Assembly (NCBI RefSeq): GCF_001295265.1
Contig: NZ_LJOD01000014.1
Span: forward strand, 60,937-124,936
Source of the DNA: Chryseobacterium indologenes
Lineage (GTDB): Bacteria > Bacteroidota > Bacteroidia > Flavobacteriales > Weeksellaceae
DNA length: 64,000 nt
Direction: 5' to 3'
Shown here: positions 17,087 to 25,528 of the stretch, in pieces
Layout of the letters: each line of letters opens with the position of its first letter
Numbering within the stretch: position 1 is the stretch's first letter
Notes under the pieces: generated by a model
The model's database searches: none
What the model saw: the letters and a program-made list of their open reading frames with translations, nothing else
Told to the model about the DNA's origin: nothing
Made by a program: the position numbers and the translations under genes

Positions 17087-18220
17087 TTATTTACTCCAAA
17101 CTACTCTGTTTACATAGTCTGTATAACTTAGAATAATTCTTACCATTTTTTCAGAAACATTCGGCATAGAATAGTCGGATACAACTCTGTAGTTTCTCTC
17201 TTTACCTATTTTTTGCTGTTGAAGCTGAACCATTCCTTGTAAAATTCTTTCTGGTGAAAGCCCAACCATCATAACAGATGCCTCTTCCATAGCTTCTGGT
17301 CTTTCATGTGCTTCTCTGATATTAAGTGCTCTGAAATTTAAGATGGAAGACTCTTCAGAAATAGTTCCTGAATCTGAAAGTACGGCAAAAGAACGCATTT
17401 GAAGTGCATTATAATCATGGAAACCAAGAGGTTTAAGAAATTGGATTTCCGGACGCATTTCAATCTGCATTTTATCAATCATATTTTTGGTACGCGGATG
17501 TGTTGATACAATAACAGGATATTTATACTTTTCAGCAATAGCGTTTAAAGAATTCATTAATCCTCTGAAGTTTTTTTCAGAATTGATATTTTCTTCTCTA
17601 TGTGACGAGATCACGAAATATTTACCTTCTTCAAGATTTAATCTTGACAAAACATCAGAGTTTTCTATCTGGGGTAAATAATGATTCAATACTTCAAACA
17701 TCGGCGAACCTGTTTTGATAATTCTATCAGCAGGAAGTCCTTCTCTTAGAAGATATTCACGAGCAATATCAGAATAAGTTAAGTTGATATCTGCTGTATG
17801 ATCTACAATCTTACGGTTAGTTTCCTCTGGAACACGCTGATCAAAACATCTATTTCCCGCTTCCATATGGAAAATAGGAATCTGGCGTTTTTTTGCCGGG
17901 ATAGCGCATAGACAAGAGTTTGTATCTCCTAGGACCAAAAAAGCTTCTGGTTTTAATTCTTCCAAAAGCGGATCTATTTTAATAAGGATGTTTCCTACAG
18001 TTTCTGTAGCTGTTTTCCCGGCTGCCTCAAGGAAATAATCCGGCTTACGAAGGCCTAAATCCTCGAAAAAAATCTGATTAAGTTCATAATCATAGTTCTG
18101 TCCCGTGTGAACAATAATATGTTCTACAGCCTCGGAAGCATCCAACGCTGATAATACTCTTGATAATCTTATAATCTCCGGCCTTGTTCCTACAACCGTC
18201 ATTACTTTTAATTTTTTCAT
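17087..18220 (-). CDS. capG: UDP-N-acetyl sugar 2-epimerase, CapG/FnlC type
   Basis: A 377-residue non-hydrolysing UDP-HexNAc 2-epimerase (WecB superfamily). Motifs: TVVGTRPEIIRLSRV, HTGQNYDYELNQIFFEDL, VLGDTNSCL, MEAGNRCFDQRVPEETNRK, SSHREENI and LSDSGTISEESSILNF. The sequence HEREAMEE-like stretch (AHERPEAMEE) is typical of the subgroup that ends L-FucNAc synthesis. With capE and capF upstream it would convert UDP-2-acetamido-2,6-dideoxy-L-talose to UDP-L-FucNAc. The simpler alternative is a WecB making UDP-ManNAc; the gene order favours CapG. Confidence 0.88.
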   Translation of the reverse strand: MKKLKVMTVVGTRPEIIRLSRVLSALDASEAVEHIIVHTGQNYDYELNQIFFEDLGLRKPDYFLEAAGKTATETVGNILIKIDPLLEELKPEAFLVLGDTNSCLCAIPAKKRQIPIFHMEAGNRCFDQRVPEETNRKIVDHTADINLTYSDIAREYLLREGLPADRIIKTGSPMFEVLNHYLPQIENSDVLSRLNLEEGKYFVISSHREENINSEKNFRGLMNSLNAIAEKYKYPVIVSTHPRTKNMIDKMQIEMRPEIQFLKPLGFHDYNALQMRSFAVLSDSGTISEESSILNFRALNIREAHERPEAMEEASVMMVGLSPERILQGMVQLQQQKIGKERNYRVVSDYSMPNVSEKMVRIILSYTDYVNRVVWSK

Positions 18221-18241
18221 CTAGCTAGTCTTAATTTAAAT

Positions 18242-19360
18242 TTATACTTCTAAAAAATAGGTATCTGCATCTTCCGGATTAAATGGTTCATCAATCCAAA
18301 AAATAGTATATAATTCTTCTTCTCCTATGTTCTTGATATTATGGGTATACCAGATCGGCATGTCTACATAAGCAGGCTGGGTTCCATCCAAATAAAAATC
18401 CATTACTTCATCAGTATCAATTTTTCTTAACTGAATTAAAGCTTTTCCTTTTATGACTGCAAATCGTTCTATTTTTCGGGTATGATAATGATTCCCTCTT
18501 GTAATTCCCGGTACTGTAGTTGAGAATGAACACTGCCCTCCTATCCCTAATCTGATTACTTCTACAAAAGCTCCTCTTGGATCTGTATGTTGAGTAAATT
18601 TAACAGGATACCGTTCTTTATGGTTGATGTAAGAACGATAAGTATTGAATAGGTTGTGCTCAAATGTATCTTTTAAAACAGGAATTTCTCCTCCATCCAG
18701 ATATTTATCTTTAAAATCATTCAATAAAGACAGAACTTCTGAAACTTTTTTGATGGCAGTTTCTACTACCAATAATTCCGGCTGGCTTTTTTCTGAACGG
18801 ATTTCAGTAATAATTTTCATCACAAGCTCCTGGACATAGATTAGTTTTACTTCACCATCATTATCAATTTTTGGTGTCTCACCATGGGTTAATTGATGAC
18901 AAAAAGTAGCAATAAACGAGTTATAAAAAGGTTTTCCAAAAGCACCAAACACATTCGGAATAATCAATCCTGTTACTCTTCCTCCATATTCATTAGCCCA
19001 GTTTACTATCGTTTCTCTTCCTGCACGTTTTGATTTTCCATAAAGATTATCCCGTTCTTCCTGTGTAGATGATGAAATCAAAACATGGGCTTTAGATTCT
19101 GTTCTCTTTAATGAATCTACCAGCTTTTGGGCTAAAGCAACATTGGTCTGATAGATTACTTCCTGGCTTTCATGACGGTTCATTGCAGCTAAATGCACAA
19201 TAACATCACATTTTGATACAAAAGCATCTAGGTCAGCATCATTTTCAAAATATTCTTTTTGAAAATCAATACGTTCAAATTCTTCAGGAAATAGACCTAA
19301 AGTATTATATAAATGACGGCCAACAAAACCATTCTGACCGGTAATTCCTATTTTTTTCAT
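18242..19360 (-). CDS. capF: CapF/FnlB bifunctional sugar reductase with C-terminal cupin
   Basis: A 372-residue two-domain enzyme of UDP-L-FucNAc synthesis. The N-terminal short-chain dehydrogenase domain has IGITGQNGFVGRHL and the catalytic YGKSKR. The C-terminal cupin (about residues 250-372) carries RGAFVEVIRLGIGGQ, TRGNHYHTRKIERF with metal-binding His, and PIWYTHNIKNIGEEELY. Known CapF proteins use the cupin to epimerise C3 and the reductase domain to make the 6-deoxy-talose derivative with NADPH. Its start overlaps the upstream WxcM-like gene by 4 nt, indicating coupling. Confidence 0.92.
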   Translation of the reverse strand: MKKIGITGQNGFVGRHLYNTLGLFPEEFERIDFQKEYFENDADLDAFVSKCDVIVHLAAMNRHESQEVIYQTNVALAQKLVDSLKRTESKAHVLISSSTQEERDNLYGKSKRAGRETIVNWANEYGGRVTGLIIPNVFGAFGKPFYNSFIATFCHQLTHGETPKIDNDGEVKLIYVQELVMKIITEIRSEKSQPELLVVETAIKKVSEVLSLLNDFKDKYLDGGEIPVLKDTFEHNLFNTYRSYINHKERYPVKFTQHTDPRGAFVEVIRLGIGGQCSFSTTVPGITRGNHYHTRKIERFAVIKGKALIQLRKIDTDEVMDFYLDGTQPAYVDMPIWYTHNIKNIGEEELYTIFWIDEPFNPEDADTYFLEV

Positions 19361-19770
19361 AATTTAATATTAAAATGATCCAAAGGAAAACGATATTCAT
19401 CTTTGATTTCTCCTAATTCATAATCGGCAAGTACTAATAATTTGCTATTTTTTTCTACAGCTTTGATAGCGGTAATACATCCTGCTTCTATATGAAGAAA
19501 ATCCAGTGTATCAGAACTAAGATCATAATATTCAGCTTTTAAATCCGATGAAGGATTATTAAAATCATCAACGTGAACTACTGCTATTCTGAAACTTCCT
19601 TTGGTACAAGCAAACCAGCGCTGCTCAATAGCATGTCCCTGCCAGCCTCTTATAAAGTCAGTATCTGAGTTCTCTATTGTATAGATCCTTTTAACAGCAG
19701 AAGCATCAAAATCATTATTGAATTTAATAATACCTCTTTCGTCTTTAAATTGATTTCCTTTAGTAAGCAT
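19357..19770 (-). CDS. WxcM-like/FdtA-like sugar 3,4-ketoisomerase cupin
   Basis: A 137-residue single-domain cupin. The frame is open to a TTG at 19800, but the ATG at 19770 with AAAAGAGAA upstream is the better start. Recognisable: FKDERGIIKFNNDF, RIYTIENSDTDFIRGWQGH with the conserved Trp-His, RWFACTKGSF, and CITAIKAVEKNSKLLVLADYELG. Family members isomerise dTDP-4-keto sugars, but related small proteins in capsule loci have no tested role. It lies between capE and capF, overlapping capF, which suggests a part in, or a branch from, the same pathway. Confidence 0.8.
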   Translation of the reverse strand: MLTKGNQFKDERGIIKFNNDFDASAVKRIYTIENSDTDFIRGWQGHAIEQRWFACTKGSFRIAVVHVDDFNNPSSDLKAEYYDLSSDTLDFLHIEAGCITAIKAVEKNSKLLVLADYELGEIKDEYRFPLDHFNIKL

Positions 19771-19811
19771 ATTTTCTCTTTTATCGTTTCTAACAAACAA
19801 AGAATATAATC

Positions 19812-20849
19812 CTAGTAAGGATATTGCATTACATCTTCTCCAAACACTTCTTTACGTATTAATGGTAAGCTTGAAACAAGTTTTTTAAGTCCTTCTACTC
19901 CCTGCTGCTCTGTATTGTGTGAATGATAATCTTCCACTTTAGAAATATCCTCTTCTCCTTCTGAGAAATATTTAGCATAGTTAAGATCACGGTTATCTGC
20001 AGGAACGCGGTAGAAATCTCCCATATCTTCAGCTTTTAGCATTTCTTCACGAGTACAAAGTGTTTCATAAAGTTTTTCACCATGACGAGTTCCAATCACT
20101 TTAATAGGAACCTCTTTACCTGTTAATTCGATCAAAGCTTTTGCCAGATCACCAATACTTCCTGCCGGAGCTTTGTTTACGAATAAATCTCCTGGGTTTC
20201 CATGCTCAAAAGCAAATAATACAAGATCTACTGCGTCTTCTAAGGACATGAAAAAACGCGACATATTAGGATCTGTAATTGTAATCGGTTCTCCTTTCTG
20301 AATCTGGTTCAAAAACAATGGAATAACCGAACCTCTGGATGCCATTACATTTCCATAACGTGTAAGACACACAACAGTATTTGTAAGATTTCTGGCTTCT
20401 GCTACAGCAACTTTTTCCATCATTGCTTTAGAAATTCCCATTGCATTAATTGGATAAGCAGCTTTATCCGTTGAAAGGCAAATTACTTTTTTCACTCCAT
20501 TAGCAGCAGCAGCACGGATTACATTCTGTGTTCCTTCCACATTAGTTTTCACAGCCTGCATTGGGAAAAATTCACATGAAGGAACCTGTTTTAATGCTGC
20601 TGCATGGAAAATATAATCAACACCTCTTGTAGCAGGTTCAACACTTGTATAATCTCTTACATCTCCAATGTAATATTTTATTTTAGCATTTTTATATAGG
20701 TTTCTCATATCATCCTGTTTTTTCTCGTCACGGGAGAAAATACGGATTTCCTTAAAATGATCAGTTTCTAAAAATCGGTTAAGTACTGCAGTACCGAAAG
20801 AGCCAGTACCTCCTGTTATCAACAAGACTTTATTTTTTAATTCAGACAT
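19812..20849 (-). CDS. capE: CapE/FnlA UDP-GlcNAc 4,6-dehydratase/5-epimerase
   Basis: A 345-residue soluble short-chain dehydrogenase that starts UDP-L-FucNAc synthesis from UDP-GlcNAc. Motifs: LLITGGTGSFGTAVLNRFL, FSRDEKKQDDMR, YYIGDVRDYTSV, HAAALKQVPSCEFFP and LSTDKAAYPINAMGISKAM, in which the usual catalytic Tyr is Met, as in CapE, WbjB and PglF enzymes. The C-terminus has GTRHGEKLYETL. No membrane segments are present, which separates it from the CapD-type protein at 33984. It begins a run with the WxcM-like gene, capF and capG. Confidence 0.93.
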   Translation of the reverse strand: MSELKNKVLLITGGTGSFGTAVLNRFLETDHFKEIRIFSRDEKKQDDMRNLYKNAKIKYYIGDVRDYTSVEPATRGVDYIFHAAALKQVPSCEFFPMQAVKTNVEGTQNVIRAAAANGVKKVICLSTDKAAYPINAMGISKAMMEKVAVAEARNLTNTVVCLTRYGNVMASRGSVIPLFLNQIQKGEPITITDPNMSRFFMSLEDAVDLVLFAFEHGNPGDLFVNKAPAGSIGDLAKALIELTGKEVPIKVIGTRHGEKLYETLCTREEMLKAEDMGDFYRVPADNRDLNYAKYFSEGEEDISKVEDYHSHNTEQQGVEGLKKLVSSLPLIRKEVFGEDVMQYPY

Positions 20850-20857
20850 ATGTATAT

Positions 20858-21745
20858 TTATTTAGTTTTTATTGTGTTCCAATATTCCTGTAATACTTCA
20901 GTTTGATATTTGTTAATATCCTTTATATTTTTATATTCTTTTCTTACATTACTATTTTTACTCACCTCATAAGTATAAGATTCTGAGTTCCAAAATATTA
21001 CCCCATCTACTTTTCTTTTATTATAAGTAAAATTCAATAGCTGACTTACATACCACTGAAAATCATTTGGATTTATAAGTGTATTTTCAGCCTGCGCATT
21101 ATGATACCTATTCCAAACAAATGGATAAACTGCTTTATTAAATTTTTTACCAAGTTTTAAAGATAATGTAAGGTTTGAAGATACAAAAGTTTTTATTTTT
21201 TCTATATTCTCCGGTTTTTTTTCATCCTGAAGATACATACTGGGAGCCAAAAAATCCAATTCTTTAAGTAAAGGATATGTACCCACAGTAACATCATTTT
21301 CATGGCCAGGGGTTACATAAGGATAAGAAGTTAAATTATAACCATAGAATGTCCATTTTACATTAGGTCTAAGAAGCTTTGCATATCTAATCATCCCTAT
21401 ATGATTATTTAAAATTCTATTATACTCATTAACGCTCACTTTTTTTTCCTTTAAAAGGATTAGTACAGATTCAGCTTCTACATCTAATGCTGCATAGCCC
21501 GACATTTTAGCATTGGGAATCTGTTTATCAACTTCTGCTTTAAATTTCTTTTTATCCAGATTCAAATCTCTGTCAATAATATAATCCTGATAAAAAATAT
21601 AAAAATTTTTCACTTTATTTTTCTTTACAAATTCCTGTTGTACAGGATTATGTATTTCTGAGCAGAAAAAAATTTGCTGTTTTTTCTGAGCATCTATAAA
21701 CATACCCAAAAATAACAATAGAGATGTAATAAACTTTAATTTCAT
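20858..21745 (-). CDS. Secreted protein resembling GH56 hyaluronidases
   Basis: A 295-residue exported protein with signal peptide MKLKFITSLLLFLGMFIDAQ. No standard bacterial family comes to mind, but the order of motifs follows animal GH56 hyaluronidases: a DxE pair at Asp88/Glu90 (YAALDVEAES; family AVIDWE), LLRPNVKWTFYGYNLTSY near 125-141 (family LRP..LWGFYGFPDCYNY), FLAPSMYLQ near 165-173 (family ALYPSIYM), KAVYPFVWNRYHN near 204-216 and VDGVIFWNSESY near 246-257 (family G.VLW.S.E). This suggests a TIM-barrel glycosidase with a catalytic Glu90. It sits inside the capsule locus, overlapping the upstream glycosyltransferase by 4 nt, so it may trim or bind the capsule outside the inner membrane. 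The assignment is by eye and unproven. Confidence 0.6.
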   Translation of the reverse strand: MKLKFITSLLLFLGMFIDAQKKQQIFFCSEIHNPVQQEFVKKNKVKNFYIFYQDYIIDRDLNLDKKKFKAEVDKQIPNAKMSGYAALDVEAESVLILLKEKKVSVNEYNRILNNHIGMIRYAKLLRPNVKWTFYGYNLTSYPYVTPGHENDVTVGTYPLLKELDFLAPSMYLQDEKKPENIEKIKTFVSSNLTLSLKLGKKFNKAVYPFVWNRYHNAQAENTLINPNDFQWYVSQLLNFTYNKRKVDGVIFWNSESYTYEVSKNSNVRKEYKNIKDINKYQTEVLQEYWNTIKTK

Positions 21746-22947
21746 GATAAGGTATTAATTAGGTTTATAATTTTCAGGCTTTGAATAGTTTCATTTTTAT
21801 TATTTAAAATGAAGTCTTTTGCACGTATCCCCATTTGCTCCTTTTCATCCTTGGGAATATTCAGAACATTTATTATTGTATTCTTCAATCCATCCGCTCC
21901 ATCAGAATCACAAGTATAGCAATAGTCATAATATTCTTCAGGGATACCTTTAAGCTTGTATAAAATAGCAGGTGTTCCCGAGCTTAAATATTCTATTGTT
22001 TTGGAAGGAAAAGAAAATTTTGTAAAATCATCCTTGCCCTCTCTAGGGTTTATGAGTAATGTTGCTCTCCTTTGCAGATTAAGAATTTCTGATCGATCTA
22101 TCTGACCTTTAAAAATAATTCGACTGTCTTTCTGAGCATATTCTTTAACCTTTTCTTCCCCATCTCCTGCACCACAGATCCATAATCTTAAATCATCATT
22201 TTCTATAGATGAGAAAGCTTTTAATAAATTTTCGATTCCGTATCTTAAAGCTAATGTTCCTGAATAAAAAAGTGTTGGTAAAGTTTCTTTAGGTCCTGTA
22301 CTAGATTCCTTTCCATTACTATAAATCCCCTCAATAATATCAAATGGTTTTTTTACATCAAAGTATTCATCCATGTATTTTGACAAATATATATATGAAT
22401 CTATATTTTTGATATTACGATCCACAATACTTTTGGTATAGGCATTGTAAATCTTAATATGTAATTTGGTATTATCACTTCCCATTAAATGAGGAAGATC
22501 TGGAACTATCATACATATCTTTACATGAGGTAAAACTTTTTTTATATAAGCAGTAAGTTTAAAAAAATAGGAAAACATTCCATAGATAACAATTGCATCT
22601 ACAGGATTTTTCTCTTCTACGAACTGTTTTTTAACAGCTTGTTTAAGAGCTTTATATTTAGAAAATTCATTGAAAAACTTTACATTCTTAAAGCCTAGTT
22701 GATGTATTTGTATTTTATCATTTAATATTCTTTCTTCTTGGACGAACTTCAGATCATAAGATTTTGGGAAATCACCTAGAAAAGGTACTGTAATAATATT
22801 AATATTCTGATTAATATTATTTTCTAACCCTTTAATAATATTTTTCTGCATTACATCGGCAGCATATTGAAAGATTCCTTTAGAATGGGTTCTAAAGAAG
22901 TCTATATTTTTTTCTGGAAATAATCCGCCAATAAAAGTAATGTTCAT
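21742..22947 (-). CDS. GT4-family glycosyltransferase
   Basis: About 401 residues. The frame extends to 22968 through TTG codons, but ATG at 22947 gives MNITFIGGLFPEKN, a usual start for GT-B transferases, and it directly follows the previous stop. ATG at 22959 is also possible. Donor-domain features: LFYSGTLALRYGIENLLKAF, LWICGAGDGEEKVKEYA, and FSFPSKTIEYLSSGTPAILYKLKGIPEEYYDY, which holds the EX7E-type nucleotide-sugar site. Sugar and linkage are unknown. Its stop overlaps the start of the GH56-like gene. Confidence 0.82.
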   Translation of the reverse strand: MNITFIGGLFPEKNIDFFRTHSKGIFQYAADVMQKNIIKGLENNINQNINIITVPFLGDFPKSYDLKFVQEERILNDKIQIHQLGFKNVKFFNEFSKYKALKQAVKKQFVEEKNPVDAIVIYGMFSYFFKLTAYIKKVLPHVKICMIVPDLPHLMGSDNTKLHIKIYNAYTKSIVDRNIKNIDSYIYLSKYMDEYFDVKKPFDIIEGIYSNGKESSTGPKETLPTLFYSGTLALRYGIENLLKAFSSIENDDLRLWICGAGDGEEKVKEYAQKDSRIIFKGQIDRSEILNLQRRATLLINPREGKDDFTKFSFPSKTIEYLSSGTPAILYKLKGIPEEYYDYCYTCDSDGADGLKNTIINVLNIPKDEKEQMGIRAKDFILNNKNETIQSLKIINLINTLS

Positions 22948-22948
22948 A

Positions 22949-24208
22949 TCAAATTTCATTTTCAACAATCTTACGGAAATTAGTACTTATTCTTTCTTCA
23001 TCAAATTCCTTTACCCCGTATACATAAGCATTTTTAATTAATCTATTCTGTTCATTGCTATTTAGAACCTTAATCATTTTTTCTACATTAATTTCATCAG
23101 ATTCTTCACTGTTAATAATCAAGGCTAAATCATTATCTTGCAATAACTTTATAGACGCAATATCTGTAGGACCATATGCTAAAATCAAATTTTGAGATAA
23201 TAAATATTCAGGAATTTTTGTTGAAACAGAGAGTTTTGTTAAAGATCTATTAAAAAGGTCATCACTTTCGGTATGAAGCAAAATATCTGTATTGATAATT
23301 TCCTGATAAAGTTCTTTTCCCTGTACCTTATTTTTTATAAAAATATTATTTTCTGCGAAGCTATTTCTTAGTGAATTATCAATTTCCGAAGGAGTATAAA
23401 CATTAATTTCTATTTTGTTTTGCTTTATTTTAGAAAATATTTTAGCCAAACGAATAATCATCTTATCGCGGTTAAGGTGTAGTCCTCCAAAATAAGATAC
23501 AATCATTTTATCTTTAGCCTTTTTTTGATTTTTCTCTACTCCTTCATAAATCTTCGGATTTACACTATTCATAATAGGATTAAACTTTTTCTCATAATGT
23601 TCAGTGTAAACCTGGCACATCAAATGACTGATTCCAAAACATAGATCGGCCTTATTAATTGTTCTTTGATATGCTTTATAGAGTTTTTTATATTGCAGCT
23701 TTTGTAAATAATTCTTTTTTTGTGTTGAAAAAATATAATCGTCCGTAAAATAAACGGCAGACTTAAGATTATATCTTTCTGCAATTTCAACCATTATATC
23801 ATGTGAAAAAACCTGATTGGCGCCTACAAAAAAAAGAAAATCAGGATTCTGCTGTTGAATCCATTGATGTAATTTTCCGTTGTTTTTTACATTTTTAAAT
23901 TTCCAGAGATAGTCTCTGAAAATAGCTAAATTATGTTTATATTTCCGTAAATCTCCCCCCTTCTTTGAAGAAAGCATTATGTCTTGAACTTCAACAGAAG
24001 ATATTTTTTTTTCTTTACTTTTTACAAGAAGATCTCTGTCTGTAATTTTAAAATATGCTCCAGCATAATCCTCATCTATATCTTTATCTTCTACAAAATA
24101 AATCTGGGATAATTCTTCTTTTCTAAAATTTCTAAAAATGGATTCTAAAGTCTTTCCGTTGTTAGAAATTTTCGAAAAAGGATTGTGACTAATAATTAGA
24201 ACTTTCAT
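22949..24208 (-). CDS. Glycosyltransferase, GT-B fold
   Basis: A 419-residue capsule glycosyltransferase. The N-terminus is VLIISHNPFSKISNNGKTL, and the donor domain starts at about 240 with IVSYFGGLHLNRDKMI. The C-terminal motif STKIPEYLLSQNLILAYGPT followed by DIASIKLLQDNDLALII is nearly shared with the next transferase upstream (24215), so the two look like tandem paralogues. Specificity is unknown. The DNA is very AT-rich with long A and T runs. Confidence 0.8.
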   Translation of the reverse strand: MKVLIISHNPFSKISNNGKTLESIFRNFRKEELSQIYFVEDKDIDEDYAGAYFKITDRDLLVKSKEKKISSVEVQDIMLSSKKGGDLRKYKHNLAIFRDYLWKFKNVKNNGKLHQWIQQQNPDFLFFVGANQVFSHDIMVEIAERYNLKSAVYFTDDYIFSTQKKNYLQKLQYKKLYKAYQRTINKADLCFGISHLMCQVYTEHYEKKFNPIMNSVNPKIYEGVEKNQKKAKDKMIVSYFGGLHLNRDKMIIRLAKIFSKIKQNKIEINVYTPSEIDNSLRNSFAENNIFIKNKVQGKELYQEIINTDILLHTESDDLFNRSLTKLSVSTKIPEYLLSQNLILAYGPTDIASIKLLQDNDLALIINSEESDEINVEKMIKVLNSNEQNRLIKNAYVYGVKEFDEERISTNFRKIVENEI

Positions 24209-24214
24209 TTTTAT

Positions 24215-25504
24215 TTACTTTTTTAAAGAATCTAAAATTTCCAAGAATTTTTCACGCTGGTTTTTCCTATAGTGATTTTTAAAGAATATAGTTTTACCAT
24301 TCTCTATATTTCTATCTAACAGCTTTTTATCCGTAAGGTTATTTTTCAACACCTCTCTCCATTCTGTTCTATTTGTATCATCACATACTATTGCAAGATC
24401 ATTTTCTTTAAGATAAGCAATTGATGCAATATCTGACGGCCCTACTGCGATAATAGTTTTCCCCAATGACAAGTATTCAGGAATTTTTGTAGATATTGAA
24501 AACCGGGTATATTTCTTAATATTATCATCAAATGACTCTATAAAAATGAGAGCATCATAATCACTGAGTGTCTTTAATACTTCTGTTTGTCTGATAAATC
24601 CTTTATAAATAACGAATGGGAATTCTTTAAAATAATGTTCTACGTTTTTCCAATCGTTATGGCTCGTATATATTGCTATTTTCTTAATAGTCACATCATC
24701 ATTAGCTATCTTACATAATTCTAATAAAGAAGCCCAACGATTGAGATGCAAACCTCCTGCATAACATAGTGAAAGCTTTTCTTCAGTTTTATTTTCATCT
24801 ATACATGAGCCTGCATATTCCTCCACATCGTTCATTAAAGAGAAAAATTTACATTTTTTATACCTCCTTTCAAATTCATTTTTCATTGCATCTGAGATAA
24901 CCAGTGATTTTTCACAGTTACTAAACAGTGTTTTCAATGTTTTCAAAGTGAGTTTTCTTTGTATAGAACTAAGAAGTGAATCTTTATAGATCGTTGAAGG
25001 CCAATCATCCATAAAATGGGGTAAGACAGGAATATTAAACTGACGCTGAATATTCAAAGCCAGATTTATAATCCGTCTTCCGTAAGGTAATAGATAAACA
25101 ATATCTGGATTATGATGTTTAATAAATACCTTAAGATCATTATTTATCTGATAATTAAGCATATCTGCTGATGAGGATATACTTAACCTAAGATTCTGCT
25201 TGAGTTTTGCTAATTTACTTACACTTGTTTCAGTAACCAATACAGGAGGAGCATCTGTAATATTTACTGATTGCTTTCTTACTTTCGTTAAAATCTCTCC
25301 TAATTGTAAGTTTCGACTGTCTAGAATAAATTTATTATCATCTATAATTTCTCCTGTATGATAGGATTTTAATTGCAAAAAGGACAACTTATCGACAGGC
25401 CAGCCGCTGAATATGTTTCTAATTGTAATAGCAGTAGCATCTGTACCGTGATGAAAATCACAGTCACTTACAATCAAAACCTTGGGATATTTAATCTCAG
25501 ACAT
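24215..25504 (-). CDS. Glycosyltransferase, GT-B fold, paralogue of the adjacent gene
   Basis: A 429-residue protein. It begins VLIVSDCDFHHGTDATAITI, has PHFMDDWPSTIY in the middle, LCYAGGLHLNRWASLLE at the donor domain, and STKIPEYLSLGKTIIAVGPS then DIASIAYLKENDLAIV near the C-terminus. These pieces align with the neighbour at 22949, which suggests duplication followed by divergence. Donor and acceptor are unknown. Confidence 0.8.
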   Translation of the reverse strand: MSEIKYPKVLIVSDCDFHHGTDATAITIRNIFSGWPVDKLSFLQLKSYHTGEIIDDNKFILDSRNLQLGEILTKVRKQSVNITDAPPVLVTETSVSKLAKLKQNLRLSISSSADMLNYQINNDLKVFIKHHNPDIVYLLPYGRRIINLALNIQRQFNIPVLPHFMDDWPSTIYKDSLLSSIQRKLTLKTLKTLFSNCEKSLVISDAMKNEFERRYKKCKFFSLMNDVEEYAGSCIDENKTEEKLSLCYAGGLHLNRWASLLELCKIANDDVTIKKIAIYTSHNDWKNVEHYFKEFPFVIYKGFIRQTEVLKTLSDYDALIFIESFDDNIKKYTRFSISTKIPEYLSLGKTIIAVGPSDIASIAYLKENDLAIVCDDTNRTEWREVLKNNLTDKKLLDRNIENGKTIFFKNHYRKNQREKFLEILDSLKK

Positions 25505-25528
25505 ATAGATTTAATAATTTATAGGAAA

